Shown: positions 1-8,420, counted from the first letter of the stretch. The stretch is DNA of 64,000 nucleotides from Pseudaquabacterium terrae (GCF_013266755.1 NZ_JABRWJ010000012.1:124001-188000), one strand, 5' to 3'. Made by a program: numbers and translations. The notes: generated by a model from the sequence alone, not told the origin.

Positions 1-1
1 C

Positions 2-2242
2 GCAAGCCTCGGCTATCGCCTGACCGCCGCGAAGGCAGACGACTCGCCCCCCGATGCGGCCCCGGCTGCGAGTGCAACCGGATCCCGCGTTCACGTCGTC
101 CGACAAGTGGTGCCGATCAAATTGGTTGGCCGCGACACCGCCGTGAAGGAACTCGTGCAGGTGGCAGCCTCGGCTCAGTTGGTCAGCATCGTCGGAACCG
201 GCGGCGTGGGCAAGACATCACTGGCGAAGGCCATACTGGCGCAGCAGGGCGATACGGCACCCGAAGACGTCTACTGGGTCGACTTAGGCCCCCTTCGGGA
301 GCCGGCGCAGGTGATTCCGCTCGTCGCCAAGACTCTGGGCGTCGAACTGGACAATACGAGCCTCGCCCAAAGCGACCTCGTGGCCGCGATGTCGCAGATT
401 CGCGCGCTCATCGTGATCGACAACTGCGAGCACTTGATCGAACGAGTCGCTGAGCTCATTCAATGCGCACTTGAGAGCGCTTCAGGCGTTCATTGGCTGG
501 TCACGTCGCAGGCACCGCTTCGCGTCGCCGGCGAAATGGTCTATCGAGTCGAACCACTCGAAGTTCCTCCGCCGCACGTGTCGCCGACGCGAGCCCTTCA
601 ATACGGCTCGATCGCGCTGTTGCAGCAACGCGCCGCGGCGGCGAATCATCACTTCGACCTCCGCAGCGAGGACATGTCCGCTGCAATCGATATCTGCAGA
701 AAGCTCGATGGCTTGCCGCTGGCGATCGAGATGGTCGCATCTCGGATCGCAACGCTGGGACTGGCCGAAGTCCACCGCCAGCTCGCGAACTGTTTGCAAC
801 TGCTCAGCGGGCCGCGCGGTGGACCTGCACGGCACCACACCCTCCGCAGCACCTTTGATTGGAGCTACGGCCTGCTCTCACTGGTGGATCAGAAGGTGTT
901 TCGCCGACTCGAACCATTCGTTGGCGGATTCACGCTGCAAATGGCACTGCGTCTGGTGCACCGGATCGGCGATGAAGATCACGCCCTCGATGAGCCCCAG
1001 ACGATGGAATCGCTCAGCGCGCTGGTCGACAAGTCGCTAGTCCACCATTGTGCCGACCCCTCGCACCGATTCACACTGCTCGACAGCGCACGTGAATACG
1101 CTCGTCAACGGCTCGACGAGGCGGGCGAATCGGAGGCCGCGCGGCGAAAGCACGCGCACGTCGTCGCGGGATGGTTCACCAATGCGCAGACCGACCTCGA
1201 ACGCATGCGCGACGGCGAGTGGGCGCAGATCTACCTGAACGAGCGCCACAACGTTCGCTCCGCGCTCGCGTGGGCGAGCCAGTCGGGAGATCCGGACCTT
1301 GTAGCGCGGCTCGTCGCTGCGCTCGGCCAGATCGATTGCTTTGGGCAGTTGCAAGCCGAAATCGCGCAGACTTCCATTCCCCTCGAGTTGCTCTGCTCCG
1401 CCGAGCCGGCATTGCGCGCGGCAGCCTGCGTCGAGCTGAGCTGGGCTCACTATGTGGACGGAAGCCGGGAGACCGGCACGCAGCTGGCGCAGCAGGCGCT
1501 GAACGATTTCCGCTCGACCGGCAACCTGGCGGGGGAGTTTCGCGCGTTGGCGCTCCTGGTTCGGCTGTTCGAATCGCGACCCGGCATGCGCGACAAGGCC
1601 CACGAAGCGTGGGAGCTGATGCGGCAGATCGAGGACCGGCAATTGCCGCTGAGGACCCGCCTGACCTGTATCGTCGCCGCCGGTTTCCAATACGAACGCA
1701 GCCGCACGATCGGCCGCCTACGCGAGATCGAGACAATCGCCGAACGGGCTGGCTTCGATGCCCTGGCTGCCGTCTGCCGTGTGCAGATCACCGACGAACT
1801 GCTCATCGAACGACACTTCGAGGAGGCTGTCGAAGCGGCGCAGCACTTCGTCGACGACGGCAACCTGCGGCCGCGCGTACGAGCGCTGATCCTGTGCAAT
1901 CAGGCGCTCGCATTGGTGCAACTCGGCCGCTGCCAGGCCGCATATGCGCCGGCGCGCGCCGCGTTGCGCGCGCTGCCCAGCCTGGCCTACCTTGCGGCGG
2001 ACATCTTCGCCCTGGCGGCCGCGAGGGAAGGCAGGCATGTCGATGCTGCGCTGATCAGCGGCTTCGGCAGCGAGGTGCGGCACGAACGTGACGAGGAACC
2101 GGATCCTGCCGAAGCGGCTGTCATCAACGAAACCACCGCTCGGCTGGAGCAGGCGATGAGCGCCGAAAAGCTGCGAGAGCTGCGACGGATTGGCGCAACG
2201 ATGTCGATCAACGACGCGATGGCAATCGCCATACCGACGTGA
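2..2242 (+). CDS. wHTH / NB-ARC-type ATPase transcriptional regulator (5' end outside window)
   Basis: The frame is open from the window edge, and its first residues include GYRLTA, the typical end of an OmpR-type winged-helix DNA-binding domain. The GTG at 107 is therefore probably internal and the true start lies upstream. A STAND-type ATPase follows: Walker A GTGGVGKT near 194-217 and Walker B ALIVIDNCEHL near 404. An all-helical, TPR-like second half runs to the stop. Proteins with this layout are signal-gated transcription regulators. It converges on the TfuA gene with a 15-base gap, so it may control the neighbouring peptide operon, but that is inference. Base composition looks less GC-rich than the core genes further right. 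Confidence 0.75.
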   Translation, partial: ASLGYRLTAAKADDSPPDAAPAASATGSRVHVVRQVVPIKLVGRDTAVKELVQVAASAQLVSIVGTGGVGKTSLAKAILAQQGDTAPEDVYWVDLGPLREPAQVIPLVAKTLGVELDNTSLAQSDLVAAMSQIRALIVIDNCEHLIERVAELIQCALESASGVHWLVTSQAPLRVAGEMVYRVEPLEVPPPHVSPTRALQYGSIALLQQRAAAANHHFDLRSEDMSAAIDICRKLDGLPLAIEMVASRIATLGLAEVHRQLANCLQLLSGPRGGPARHHTLRSTFDWSYGLLSLVDQKVFRRLEPFVGGFTLQMALRLVHRIGDEDHALDEPQTMESLSALVDKSLVHHCADPSHRFTLLDSAREYARQRLDEAGESEAARRKHAHVVAGWFTNAQTDLERMRDGEWAQIYLNERHNVRSALAWASQSGDPDLVARLVAALGQIDCFGQLQAEIAQTSIPLELLCSAEPALRAAACVELSWAHYVDGSRETGTQLAQQALNDFRSTGNLAGEFRALALLVRLFESRPGMRDKAHEAWELMRQIEDRQLPLRTRLTCIVAAGFQYERSRTIGRLREIETIAERAGFDALAAVCRVQITDELLIERHFEEAVEAAQHFVDDGNLRPRVRALILCNQALALVQLGRCQAAYAPARAALRALPSLAYLAADIFALAAAREGRHVDAALISGFGSEVRHERDEEPDPAEAAVINETTARLEQAMSAEKLRELRRIGATMSINDAMAIAIPT

Positions 2243-2257
2243 ACGGCGACCTTCCCT

Positions 2258-2929
2258 TCAACGAGCCTGCGGCGACGCCCACGGCCGCTGGGTCATGAGT
2301 TCGATCAGGTCAAGCGTCTTGACCCGGTAGCGCTGCAGCCAGGCCAGAAGGCGGTCGGCACTCTGTACGTCGATGCGTGCCTCGTCGACCATCACGCCGC
2401 GCATCTTCTCGATCGTCCGGTCGCCGAACCACAGCGCGCGTAGCGCAGAAATGAGCGTCCGCTCGGCCTCCGGCGTAATGCCGGAGCTCGACCGCGTGCG
2501 CTCGAGCGCATAGCGCAAATTGACCAACGCCTCCGACACCGGAAAGTAAGGCTCCTCCGGTGCGTGCAGCAGACACATCTCATCGTCGGTGAAGTCGTCG
2601 AATGATCCGAACAACGAATGCACGTACCCGAAGCCGCGCATCCCTTCGTTTCGCATTTCGAAGGCACGGATCGCGCCGATGCTCGACACGCCCCACACCG
2701 CCCAACCGCGATCGATGGCGTTACAAAGCTCGGCGTGAGAAACCGCCGGCGCGATCTGGAACACACCATCGCACACCACGATGACACCAGGTTCTTCGGC
2801 AGTGGCCAGAAGGCGGTCGATGTCTCCGCGCTGCACGGGCGGCAGCAGCTGTGTGCGTTCGCCCAACATCGCGCGCGGCACACCATACGCCGACGGGCCG
2901 GCGAACAAGGTGACGCTATCGCCTGCCAT
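2258..2929 (-). CDS. tfuA: TfuA-like protein, YcaO partner
   Basis: The 223-residue protein has the TfuA core: DGVF near the N-terminus, then AVSHAELCNAIDRGWAVWG and SSIGAIRAFEM, with GM and GFGYVHSLF just after. TfuA proteins partner with YcaO enzymes; in methanogens and thioviridamide-type pathways the pair installs backbone thioamides, with TfuA thought to help deliver sulfide. Its first 14 bases overlap the 3' end of the YcaO gene, so the two are translationally coupled. It is the last gene of a three-gene minus-strand operon. Full length for the family. The family call is firm; the product of this pathway is unknown. Confidence 0.88.
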   Translation of the reverse strand: MAGDSVTLFAGPSAYGVPRAMLGERTQLLPPVQRGDIDRLLATAEEPGVIVVCDGVFQIAPAVSHAELCNAIDRGWAVWGVSSIGAIRAFEMRNEGMRGFGYVHSLFGSFDDFTDDEMCLLHAPEEPYFPVSEALVNLRYALERTRSSSGITPEAERTLISALRALWFGDRTIEKMRGVMVDEARIDVQSADRLLAWLQRYRVKTLDLIELMTQRPWASPQAR

Positions 2930-4145
2930 TGCCGACCAATCGCGCCAGCAGGCGTGGTCCGACGCGGCGCGAATCCTGCTCGACGTCCTCGCACTTCGGG
3001 ACTACGACTTTCACGACGTGCAGACCGTTCAGGTCGAGATCGAACCGATGTCGGTACGCCACGCTGAATCCGGCGCGCGACAGCCGCTCCAGCAAGCCCT
3101 GCAGCACGGTCGGCAGTGCAAGTCCTTCCAAGCACTGGTGTGGCACGGAATCGAACTCGACCGTACTGCGCAGATCAAAAATCCGTTCGATCCGCGCGGT
3201 CTCGACGCCAACGCGCTTGGCTTCGCTCCAATCAGCATACTTTCCGTAGAACGTCGTGATGTCGTCGCGTGCGCCATGGATATGGCTCAGGCGCGATTGC
3301 GCCGCTTCGCAAATGGCGCGCGCCAACGCAAGTTCGCGATCGACGTGCAGCCCAGATCCCCCAGCCAAGTTCACGTCGGCGCTGTACGGTTCGTGCAGCA
3401 CCGCTTCGAAACAGGCCAGCCCGAATTCATTCGGAACGAAGCGTACGCTGAGGTGGATCCCCAACGCCTGCCACGTCGAAGCGAAGGTGCGGAAGGGTTC
3501 TGGCAGGTCGACCACCCAGCTCGACTCGTCGCGTGCCATGTTCATCGACACCGCGTCACGCTCGAGCACTTCGAGCAGCGCATGCAGCGTGGCTTCGGCA
3601 AGCGAGTTGCCGGATGCGAGACCAGTCGTCGACATGCCGAAGAGCTGACTGCCGAGCGCTTCTGGGCAGGGCACGAAGATGAGCTCGGCAGGCAGTAGGA
3701 CGCTCCGATCGCCCCGCAGGTCGTCGCACTCGACAGTCGGTATCGGCTGCGAGAGTTGGATCGCGATGCCCACCTTCGGCGCAAAGTCGATCAGATGCAC
3801 GGCGCAGCCGAACTGCTCGACAACGTCCCCGACCCGCAACGTCTGCATTCGCCAACGGCTGTTCTGGGGCTCGGCAGCTGCATACTCCAACGCCTCCATC
3901 AAAGCGCCGACCCGGGCTTCGATAGGCTGCAACCCCTTGCCGGCGTGGACCCGCAGCGTCCTGCCGCGCGGCCGCACGCTTGCGAACACCGGCAATCCGA
4001 GGCGATCCATGCGCGTGATGTCGGTAACCCGGCTGATTCCAAGCGCCGACATCAAGGTAAACGCGCGCTCAATCGTCTCCGCCGGCGGCCTGCAGCGGCA
4101 GCTGGAGTTCAGCCGCAGCAGGCGCTCGTCATCGGTCGCCGTCAT
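2916..4145 (-). CDS. YcaO-family ATP-dependent peptide backbone cyclodehydratase/thioamidase
   Basis: This 409-residue protein carries the ordered YcaO motifs: EARVGALMEALEYAAAE near residue 80, LLEVLERDAVSMN near 190, RAICEAAQSRLSHIHGARDD near 280, and a terminal VVKVVVPKCED. These are the ATP/Mg-binding signatures of YcaO enzymes, which activate backbone amides for azoline or thioamide formation. Pairing with TfuA points to thioamidation rather than azoles, and no E1-like cyclodehydratase partner, dehydrogenase or protease is seen nearby. It starts 9 bases after the stop of a 112-codon gene that may encode its substrate. Function by family is firm; substrate is inference. Confidence 0.88.
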   Translation of the reverse strand: MTATDDERLLRLNSSCRCRPPAETIERAFTLMSALGISRVTDITRMDRLGLPVFASVRPRGRTLRVHAGKGLQPIEARVGALMEALEYAAAEPQNSRWRMQTLRVGDVVEQFGCAVHLIDFAPKVGIAIQLSQPIPTVECDDLRGDRSVLLPAELIFVPCPEALGSQLFGMSTTGLASGNSLAEATLHALLEVLERDAVSMNMARDESSWVVDLPEPFRTFASTWQALGIHLSVRFVPNEFGLACFEAVLHEPYSADVNLAGGSGLHVDRELALARAICEAAQSRLSHIHGARDDITTFYGKYADWSEAKRVGVETARIERIFDLRSTVEFDSVPHQCLEGLALPTVLQGLLERLSRAGFSVAYRHRFDLDLNGLHVVKVVVPKCEDVEQDSRRVGPRLLARLVGNGRR

Positions 4146-4154
4146 GCACGGCGG

Positions 4155-4493
4155 CTACTTTGTCTTGTACGACTTCCCGACCGCGACCGCCTGAAGGCTC
4201 ACCTCGTCGAGAAAGGCCTTCAGCGCATCGAGCTGCCCCAGTGCCTGAAGATGCTCGAGGTCAAGGTAGAGCGCCAAGCCGTACTTGGCATCGGCGAGAG
4301 TGTCAAGGTTGACACCAATTTGCACGGCTTCGGGCGCGTCAACGGCCTGCACCGTGACGTCGGCAGTCCGGGGCGGCGCTGCTTCTTCAGCGGCCTCGGA
4401 TTCGCCCGGCGCGGCATTCGCTGGCACCGAGGCCGCCGCGCCGGAAGGCGCGACAGCGGCGCCCTTTGGAGACTTGCTCTTCTTGCCGGCCAT
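4155..4493 (-). CDS. Candidate substrate/precursor peptide of the YcaO-TfuA operon
   Basis: A 112-residue protein begins at ATG 4493, preceded by a very strong ribosome site (GAGGAGGA at 4508-4501). The first ~45 residues are Ala/Pro/Glu/Lys-rich and look disordered, starting MAGKKSKSPKG. The rest is a compact helical-looking segment (TLADAKYGLALYLDLEHLQ, then ALKAFLDEV) ending SLQAVAVGKSYKTK. There is no Cys and little Ser/Thr, so azole formation is unlikely; backbone thioamides, for example at the few C-terminal glycines, remain possible. It is the first gene of the operon, 9 bases before YcaO. I recognise no named family. It could instead be a small protein partner. Confidence 0.6.
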   Translation of the reverse strand: MAGKKSKSPKGAAVAPSGAAASVPANAAPGESEAAEEAAPPRTADVTVQAVDAPEAVQIGVNLDTLADAKYGLALYLDLEHLQALGQLDALKAFLDEVSLQAVAVGKSYKTK

Positions 4494-4803
4494 GGAGATG
4501 TCCTCCTCGATTCTTGGACTGCTTATGCGGCCGACGAGTGCGTGGCGCGCGCCCGTGAGCCCGCTCCGACGCGGGCCGCCGACTGTAAACCGCAGGCCAT
4601 GCGCCCGTCCAGCCCCCCCGCCCGTACCACCAGCGTCGCCGTGGCGGCTGGTTTGTGATCCGGATCCGGAGTCGCCTGCTGCGAACAGCTTTAGCAACGC
4701 TTAGGCGCGCTAAAGGACTCTTTGGGAGGCGGATCCGAAACTCCCTCTCGGCCTGTGTATTCCCGTGCCGACATAGGCAGCAGGCTCGAGCAAGGAGGTC
4801 CAC
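4494..4803. promoter_or_regulatory. Divergent control region between peptide operon and cyclase gene
   Basis: This 310-base gap separates the minus-strand peptide operon from the plus-strand cyclase gene, so it must hold both promoters. It contains an inverted repeat, CTTTAGC at 4689-4695 and GCTAAAG at 4709-4715 (13-base spacer), a possible operator. Strong ribosome sites flank it (GAGGAGGA for the peptide; AAGGAGG at 4793-4799 for the cyclase). I see no credible gene in it. Confidence 0.45.
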
Positions 4804-5574
4804 ATGATCGCGCTGAAACGACCCGCTGGCATGGCGCAAGGTGCTGTTCCTGAAGGGTTCATGGCCGTCCGCGAGGACGGGGCGGCCATCGTCTCGCTGG
4901 TTCAGGCGGCGCTGCGCGAAATCGGCTGGACCGCGATTCTTTGCAGCTTCCCGAAGTGTCCGCTGCCCATGCTGGTCTTCGGGGAAGAGCCGCCGATCGC
5001 CTTCATCGGCGCCGCCTCGCAACGGTTGCCGCCGCCCCTCGCGGAGGACATCAACCAGGGCGACCCGCACCGTGCGCTGCTGACCTTGTTGTTCACCGAC
5101 ATCGTGGGGTCCACGACGCTGGCCGAGCAGCTTGGCGACGCGGTTTGGCATGCCTTGCTCGGGCGCCACAACGACCTCGTTCGCACCCAGCTGGCGCGCC
5201 ATCGAGGCCGCGAGATCGACAACGCCGGCGACGGGTTCTTCGCGGTCTTCGACAGCCCGGCACGCGCGGTACGGTGCGGCGAGGCGATCGCGGACGGACT
5301 GCGGGCGATGGACCTCGACGTGCGTATCGGCATCCACTCGGGCGAGTGCGACGCGGCCGCCGGTCACGTCACCGGGCTCGCAGTGCACATCGCAGCGCGC
5401 ATCACGGCGGCGGCGCGGCCCGGCGAGGTGCTGGTCTCGGCGATCGTCAAGGACTTGCTGGTCGGCTCTGGGTTGGAGTTCTTCGACGGCCAGCTACATG
5501 CACTGAAAGGTCTCAGCGGACCCGAGCGACTGCTGTTCCCGCTGAAGTGCGCTTCCTACGTCGCTCACGACTGA
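4804..5574 (+). CDS. Class III adenylate/guanylate cyclase-domain protein
   Basis: The 256-residue protein has a ~90-residue N-terminal region of unknown type, then a class III nucleotidyl cyclase homology domain. FTDIVGST at 97-104 and AGDGFFAVF at 141-149 supply the two metal-binding aspartates. The usual substrate-lysine (K-x-x-G-D-G) is Asp here (DNAGDG), and the transition-state Asn position reads AVHIAARI with His, so nucleotide specificity and activity are uncertain. There are no membrane segments. It is divergent from the peptide operon and has a clear AAGGAGG ribosome site 4 bases before its ATG. A signalling role for the operon is inference. Confidence 0.75.
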   Translation: MIALKRPAGMAQGAVPEGFMAVREDGAAIVSLVQAALREIGWTAILCSFPKCPLPMLVFGEEPPIAFIGAASQRLPPPLAEDINQGDPHRALLTLLFTDIVGSTTLAEQLGDAVWHALLGRHNDLVRTQLARHRGREIDNAGDGFFAVFDSPARAVRCGEAIADGLRAMDLDVRIGIHSGECDAAAGHVTGLAVHIAARITAAARPGEVLVSAIVKDLLVGSGLEFFDGQLHALKGLSGPERLLFPLKCASYVAHD

Positions 5575-5624
5575 ACGCCTGCGGTCGCCCAGCGTCATGC
5601 AGCCGCGTGCGCCGGCAGTCACGG

Positions 5625-6371
5625 TCAAAGATCGAGCGTTTCGTGGTGCGCGATGGCGCCGCGCTTCCAGTACGCGGCAGCACGGATCGCCTGCTTGTCG
5701 TGGCCCTTGCCGTCGACCAGCACGCGGCGCAGCTCGGCCATCAGCGCCGCTTCGCCGGCACACCAGGCGTAGCCCTCGCCCGCCGGCAGCTCGAGCGCGC
5801 GCACCGCGGCGAGCAAAGCCGCATCGTCATCCAGCCACTGCAGCGTCACGTTCGCCGCGCTGGCCAGCGGCCGGCGGTCTTCCGGCGCCACCGCCAGCAG
5901 CACGATGACGCGTGCGCCGGCAGGCAACTCCTCGAGCCGCCGTGCGATCGCCGGCAGCGCGGTCTCGTCGCCGGCGAGCAGGTGCCAGTCGTAGTCGAGC
6001 GGGATCACGAAGGAGCCGCGCGGGCCGGCAACGACCAGCGGCTGGCCCGGCGCCGCCTGGGTCGCCCAGGCGGCGGCAGGGCCGTCGCCGTGCAGCGCGA
6101 ACACGATGTCGAGCTCGCCGGCGGCCGCGTCGTGGCGCCGCGGCGTGTAGTCGCGCATCACCGCGGGGCGCTCGGCGCCGTCGCCGGCATCGAAGATCAG
6201 CTTGACGTGGTCGTCGAACGAGGCGCTGACGAAACCGGCCAGCTCGTCGCCGCTCAGCGTGATCCGGCGCAACCCGGGGCTCAGGTCCTCGACCCGCTTG
6301 ACCAGCAGCTGGCGGCGGCGGGTCTCATGGCGCACGCGCTGCACGCGCCGGGGGGCAGTGGTTTCGCTCAT
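5625..6371 (-). CDS. Siderophore-interacting protein (NAD(P)H ferric-siderophore reductase)
   Basis: A 248-residue flavoprotein of the ViuB/YqjH family. RDYTPR near residue 73 is the FAD-binding motif, followed by an HGDGPAAAWA segment, and the C-terminal SIP domain includes WCAGEAALM and ends AAYWKRGAI. Such enzymes reduce ferric siderophores in the cytoplasm to release iron. I chose ATG 6371; a TTG at 6398 would extend it but lies inside the palindrome shared with the divergent MarR gene. The MarR-type neighbour is its likely regulator. No siderophore transport genes are visible here. Confidence 0.87.
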   Translation of the reverse strand: MSETTAPRRVQRVRHETRRRQLLVKRVEDLSPGLRRITLSGDELAGFVSASFDDHVKLIFDAGDGAERPAVMRDYTPRRHDAAAGELDIVFALHGDGPAAAWATQAAPGQPLVVAGPRGSFVIPLDYDWHLLAGDETALPAIARRLEELPAGARVIVLLAVAPEDRRPLASAANVTLQWLDDDAALLAAVRALELPAGEGYAWCAGEAALMAELRRVLVDGKGHDKQAIRAAAYWKRGAIAHHETLDL

Positions 6372-6382
6372 CGCAAGGCTTT

Positions 6383-6444
6383 CCGAATTGGTTGACAATG
6401 TCTCCCATCATGCGGGTGATGATGGACAATGTCAACTAATTCGG
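6383..6444. promoter_or_regulatory. Extended inverted repeat, candidate MarR operator
   Basis: Arm 1 (6383-6402) reads CCGAATTGGTTGACAATGTC and arm 2 (6425-6444) is its reverse complement at 18 of 20 positions. The 22-base loop itself contains CATCA/TGATG. Each arm carries a TTGACAnTGTC core typical in shape of MarR-family sites. It lies between the divergent reductase and MarR genes and covers the MarR start codon, which suggests joint autoregulated repression. Confidence 0.55.
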
Positions 6445-6869
6445 CCGACGAGGTGATGGACCTGGTGCACCGGGTCATGCACCGCTTCCGCGCGCTGCAG
6501 TACCAGGGGCTGCGCGATCGGCCCGAGGCGGTGACGCACCTGGAGAGCAAGGTGCTGGGGTTCTTCTCGCACCACCCCGGCGCGACGCTCAGCGCGCTGG
6601 CCGAGCACAGCGGGCGCGACAAGGCGCAGCTGGCGCGGCTGGTCAAGCGGCTGCTGGAGATCGGGCTGCTGGAACATGCCGAAGCCGGCGGTGACCGGCG
6701 CAGCCAGCCGCTCAAGCTCAGCGACGCCGGCGCCGCGGTCCAGCGTGAGCTGCAGCAGCAGCATCGCCGGCTGGCGCAGGCAGCAGTGCATGGCCTGAGC
6801 GCCGCTGAGCGCAGCGAGCTGCTGCGGCTGCTGCGGCACGTCGATACGCAGCTCGACGCCGAAGACTAG
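6429..6869 (+). CDS. MarR-family transcriptional regulator
   Basis: This 146-residue protein has the MarR winged-helix layout: helical dimer segment, LSALAEHSGRDKAQLARLVKRL as helix-turn-helix (residues ~57-78), and the wing GGDRRSQPLKLSDAG. ATG 6429 lies within the right arm of the 6383-6444 palindrome. It is divergent from the siderophore reductase gene, its probable target. Its stop codon TAG overlaps the CTAG at which the IS1182 element begins, so the insertion falls exactly at the 3' end and leaves the reading frame intact. Confidence 0.85.
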   Translation: MSTNSADEVMDLVHRVMHRFRALQYQGLRDRPEAVTHLESKVLGFFSHHPGATLSALAEHSGRDKAQLARLVKRLLEIGLLEHAEAGGDRRSQPLKLSDAGAAVQRELQQQHRRLAQAAVHGLSAAERSELLRLLRHVDTQLDAED

Positions 6870-6932
6870 GAGTCTGGGCGGCAGAAGGGAAGTCCCTGAC
6901 TGCCACTGAAGGATGCGGTGCGTTTGGCGGCC

Positions 6933-8255
6933 ATGGCCGCGAACTACCTCCCGTATGAAACGCAGCAGATGCTGTTGCTGCCCGAGGCGATCCAGGATTG
7001 GCTGCCTGAAGGGCACCTGGCGCATTTCATCAGCGACACGGTGGACACGCTGGAGCTGAGCGCGTTTCATGCGCGCTACGACAAGGACGGCCCGCGCAAC
7101 CAGCCCTTCCACCCGGCGATGATGATCAAGGTGCTGGTGTATGGCTACGCAACGGGCGTATTCAGCTCGCGCAAGATCGCGCGCAAGCTTCAAGAGGATG
7201 TGGCATTCCGGGTGCTGGCCGCGGGCAATTTCCCGGCGCACCGCACGATCCGCGACTTCCGCGCTTTCCACCTGAAGGAGCTGTCGGAGCTGTTCGTGCA
7301 GGTGGTGCGCCTGGCGCGCGAGATGGGCCTGGTCAGGCTGGGCACCATCGCAGTGGACGGCACCAAGGTCAAGGCCAACGCCAGCCGCCACAAGGCGATG
7401 AGCTACGGCCACATGCTCAAGGCCGAAGCCGAGCTGAAGGCACAGATCGACGCGCTTCTGAAGCGTGCGCAGCAAGCCGACGAAGCCGAGAAGAATGAAC
7501 CCGAGCTGGACATCCCGGCCGAGATCGCGCGGCGACAAGACCGGCTCGATGCCATCGCCGCAGCACGCACCCGGTTGGAACAGCGCCAACGCGAAGCCGA
7601 CCTCGAACGCGGGCGTAGCGACGACGATGACCAGAAGCCGCGCGGCAAGGACGGCAAGCCCAAGGGAGGACGCTACAAGCGGCCTTTCGGCGTTCCGCAG
7701 GACAAGGATCAGGACAACTTCACCGATCCCGACAGCCGCATCATGCCGCGCGCCGGCGGCGGGTTCGACCCGGCCTACAACGCTCAGACGGCTGTGGACG
7801 ACACGGCCCACATCATCGTGGCGGCCGAGTTGATCAACAACGCATCGGACGTGCACGAACTGCCCCCAATGGTGGAGGCAGTCAAGGACACGCTCGGCGC
7901 ATACCCCGAGCAGACGTTGGCCGACGCGGGCTACCGCAGTGAGGCGGTGTTCGAGGCGCTGGCCGAGCGCACGGACCTTGTCGTGGCCATCGGCCGCGAA
8001 GGCAAGGGGCACCGAGCAATCAACGAGACGACGCTGCCGCTGACCTCAGCGATGGTTGAGAAGATGAAGACCTCAGAGGCACGTGAGGCCTACCGACGCC
8101 GCAAATGGCTGGCCGAACCACCCAATGGCTGGATCAAGAACGTGTTGGGCTTCCGACAGTTCAGCATGCGCGGGCTGCACCGGGTGCGCGCCGAGTGGAA
8201 GCTCGTGTGCATGGCGCTGAATCTGCGGCGGATGGCATCGATGAGCGCAGGCTGA
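6933..8255 (+). CDS. IS1182-family transposase
   Basis: A full-length DDE transposase of ~440 residues. The N-terminus (NYLPYETQQMLLLPEAI, DWLPEGHLAHFI) is diagnostic of IS1182. Catalytic acidic residues fit IAVDGTKVKANAS, LADAGYRSE and the glutamate of AEPPNGWIKNVLGFRQF. A charged coiled-coil-like insertion (KAQIDALLKRAQQADEAEK) lies in the middle, as is common in the family. I prefer ATG 6933 to the upstream 6918, since the family starts at about this point. No frameshift is seen, so it is probably functional. Confidence 0.88.
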   Translation: MAANYLPYETQQMLLLPEAIQDWLPEGHLAHFISDTVDTLELSAFHARYDKDGPRNQPFHPAMMIKVLVYGYATGVFSSRKIARKLQEDVAFRVLAAGNFPAHRTIRDFRAFHLKELSELFVQVVRLAREMGLVRLGTIAVDGTKVKANASRHKAMSYGHMLKAEAELKAQIDALLKRAQQADEAEKNEPELDIPAEIARRQDRLDAIAAARTRLEQRQREADLERGRSDDDDQKPRGKDGKPKGGRYKRPFGVPQDKDQDNFTDPDSRIMPRAGGGFDPAYNAQTAVDDTAHIIVAAELINNASDVHELPPMVEAVKDTLGAYPEQTLADAGYRSEAVFEALAERTDLVVAIGREGKGHRAINETTLPLTSAMVEKMKTSEAREAYRRRKWLAEPPNGWIKNVLGFRQFSMRGLHRVRAEWKLVCMALNLRRMASMSAG

Positions 8256-8289
8256 GCCGTGGCGCAGCGGCGATTGTCGAACTGACTGG

Positions 8290-8356
8290 AGCCTCCCTCT
8301 CGGAGGGAGGCTGGTGGGAGCGGTCGAACACGCTGGAGCCCCCTCGCGGAGGGGGC
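8290..8356 (+). terminator. Two perfect hairpins downstream of the IS1182 transposase
   Basis: The first hairpin has 10-bp arms AGCCTCCCTC (8290-8299) and GAGGGAGGCT (8303-8312). The second has 8-bp arms GCCCCCTC (8338-8345) and GAGGGGGC (8349-8356). Neither is followed by a T-run, so intrinsic termination is uncertain; they may be transcript-protecting or transposition-related structures inside the IS. Confidence 0.45.
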
Positions 8357-8420
8357 GCGGGGGAGCCGGACATACAGCCGCAGGCTAGGAGTCCGGCGGC
8401 TTCTGCCGCCCGGACTCCTA

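Larger units (their letters stand above)
6870..8417 (+). mobile_element. IS1182-family insertion sequence, apparently intact
   Basis: Terminal inverted repeats are GAGTCTGGGCGGCAGAAG at 6870-6887 and its reverse complement at 8400-8417 with one mismatch (GAGTCCGGGCGGCAGAAG). CTAG flanks both sides (6866-6869 and 8418-8421), a possible 4-base target duplication, although CTAG is itself a palindrome. At the right end an internal inverted copy of the terminal repeat (from 8385) makes a hairpin with it. The body is ~1.55 kb, within family range, and holds one full-length transposase. Confidence 0.75.

Noticed and set aside
8290..8356. The two hairpins as a riboswitch or attenuator
   Set aside because: Perfect short stems inside the IS, with no downstream gene on that strand to control.
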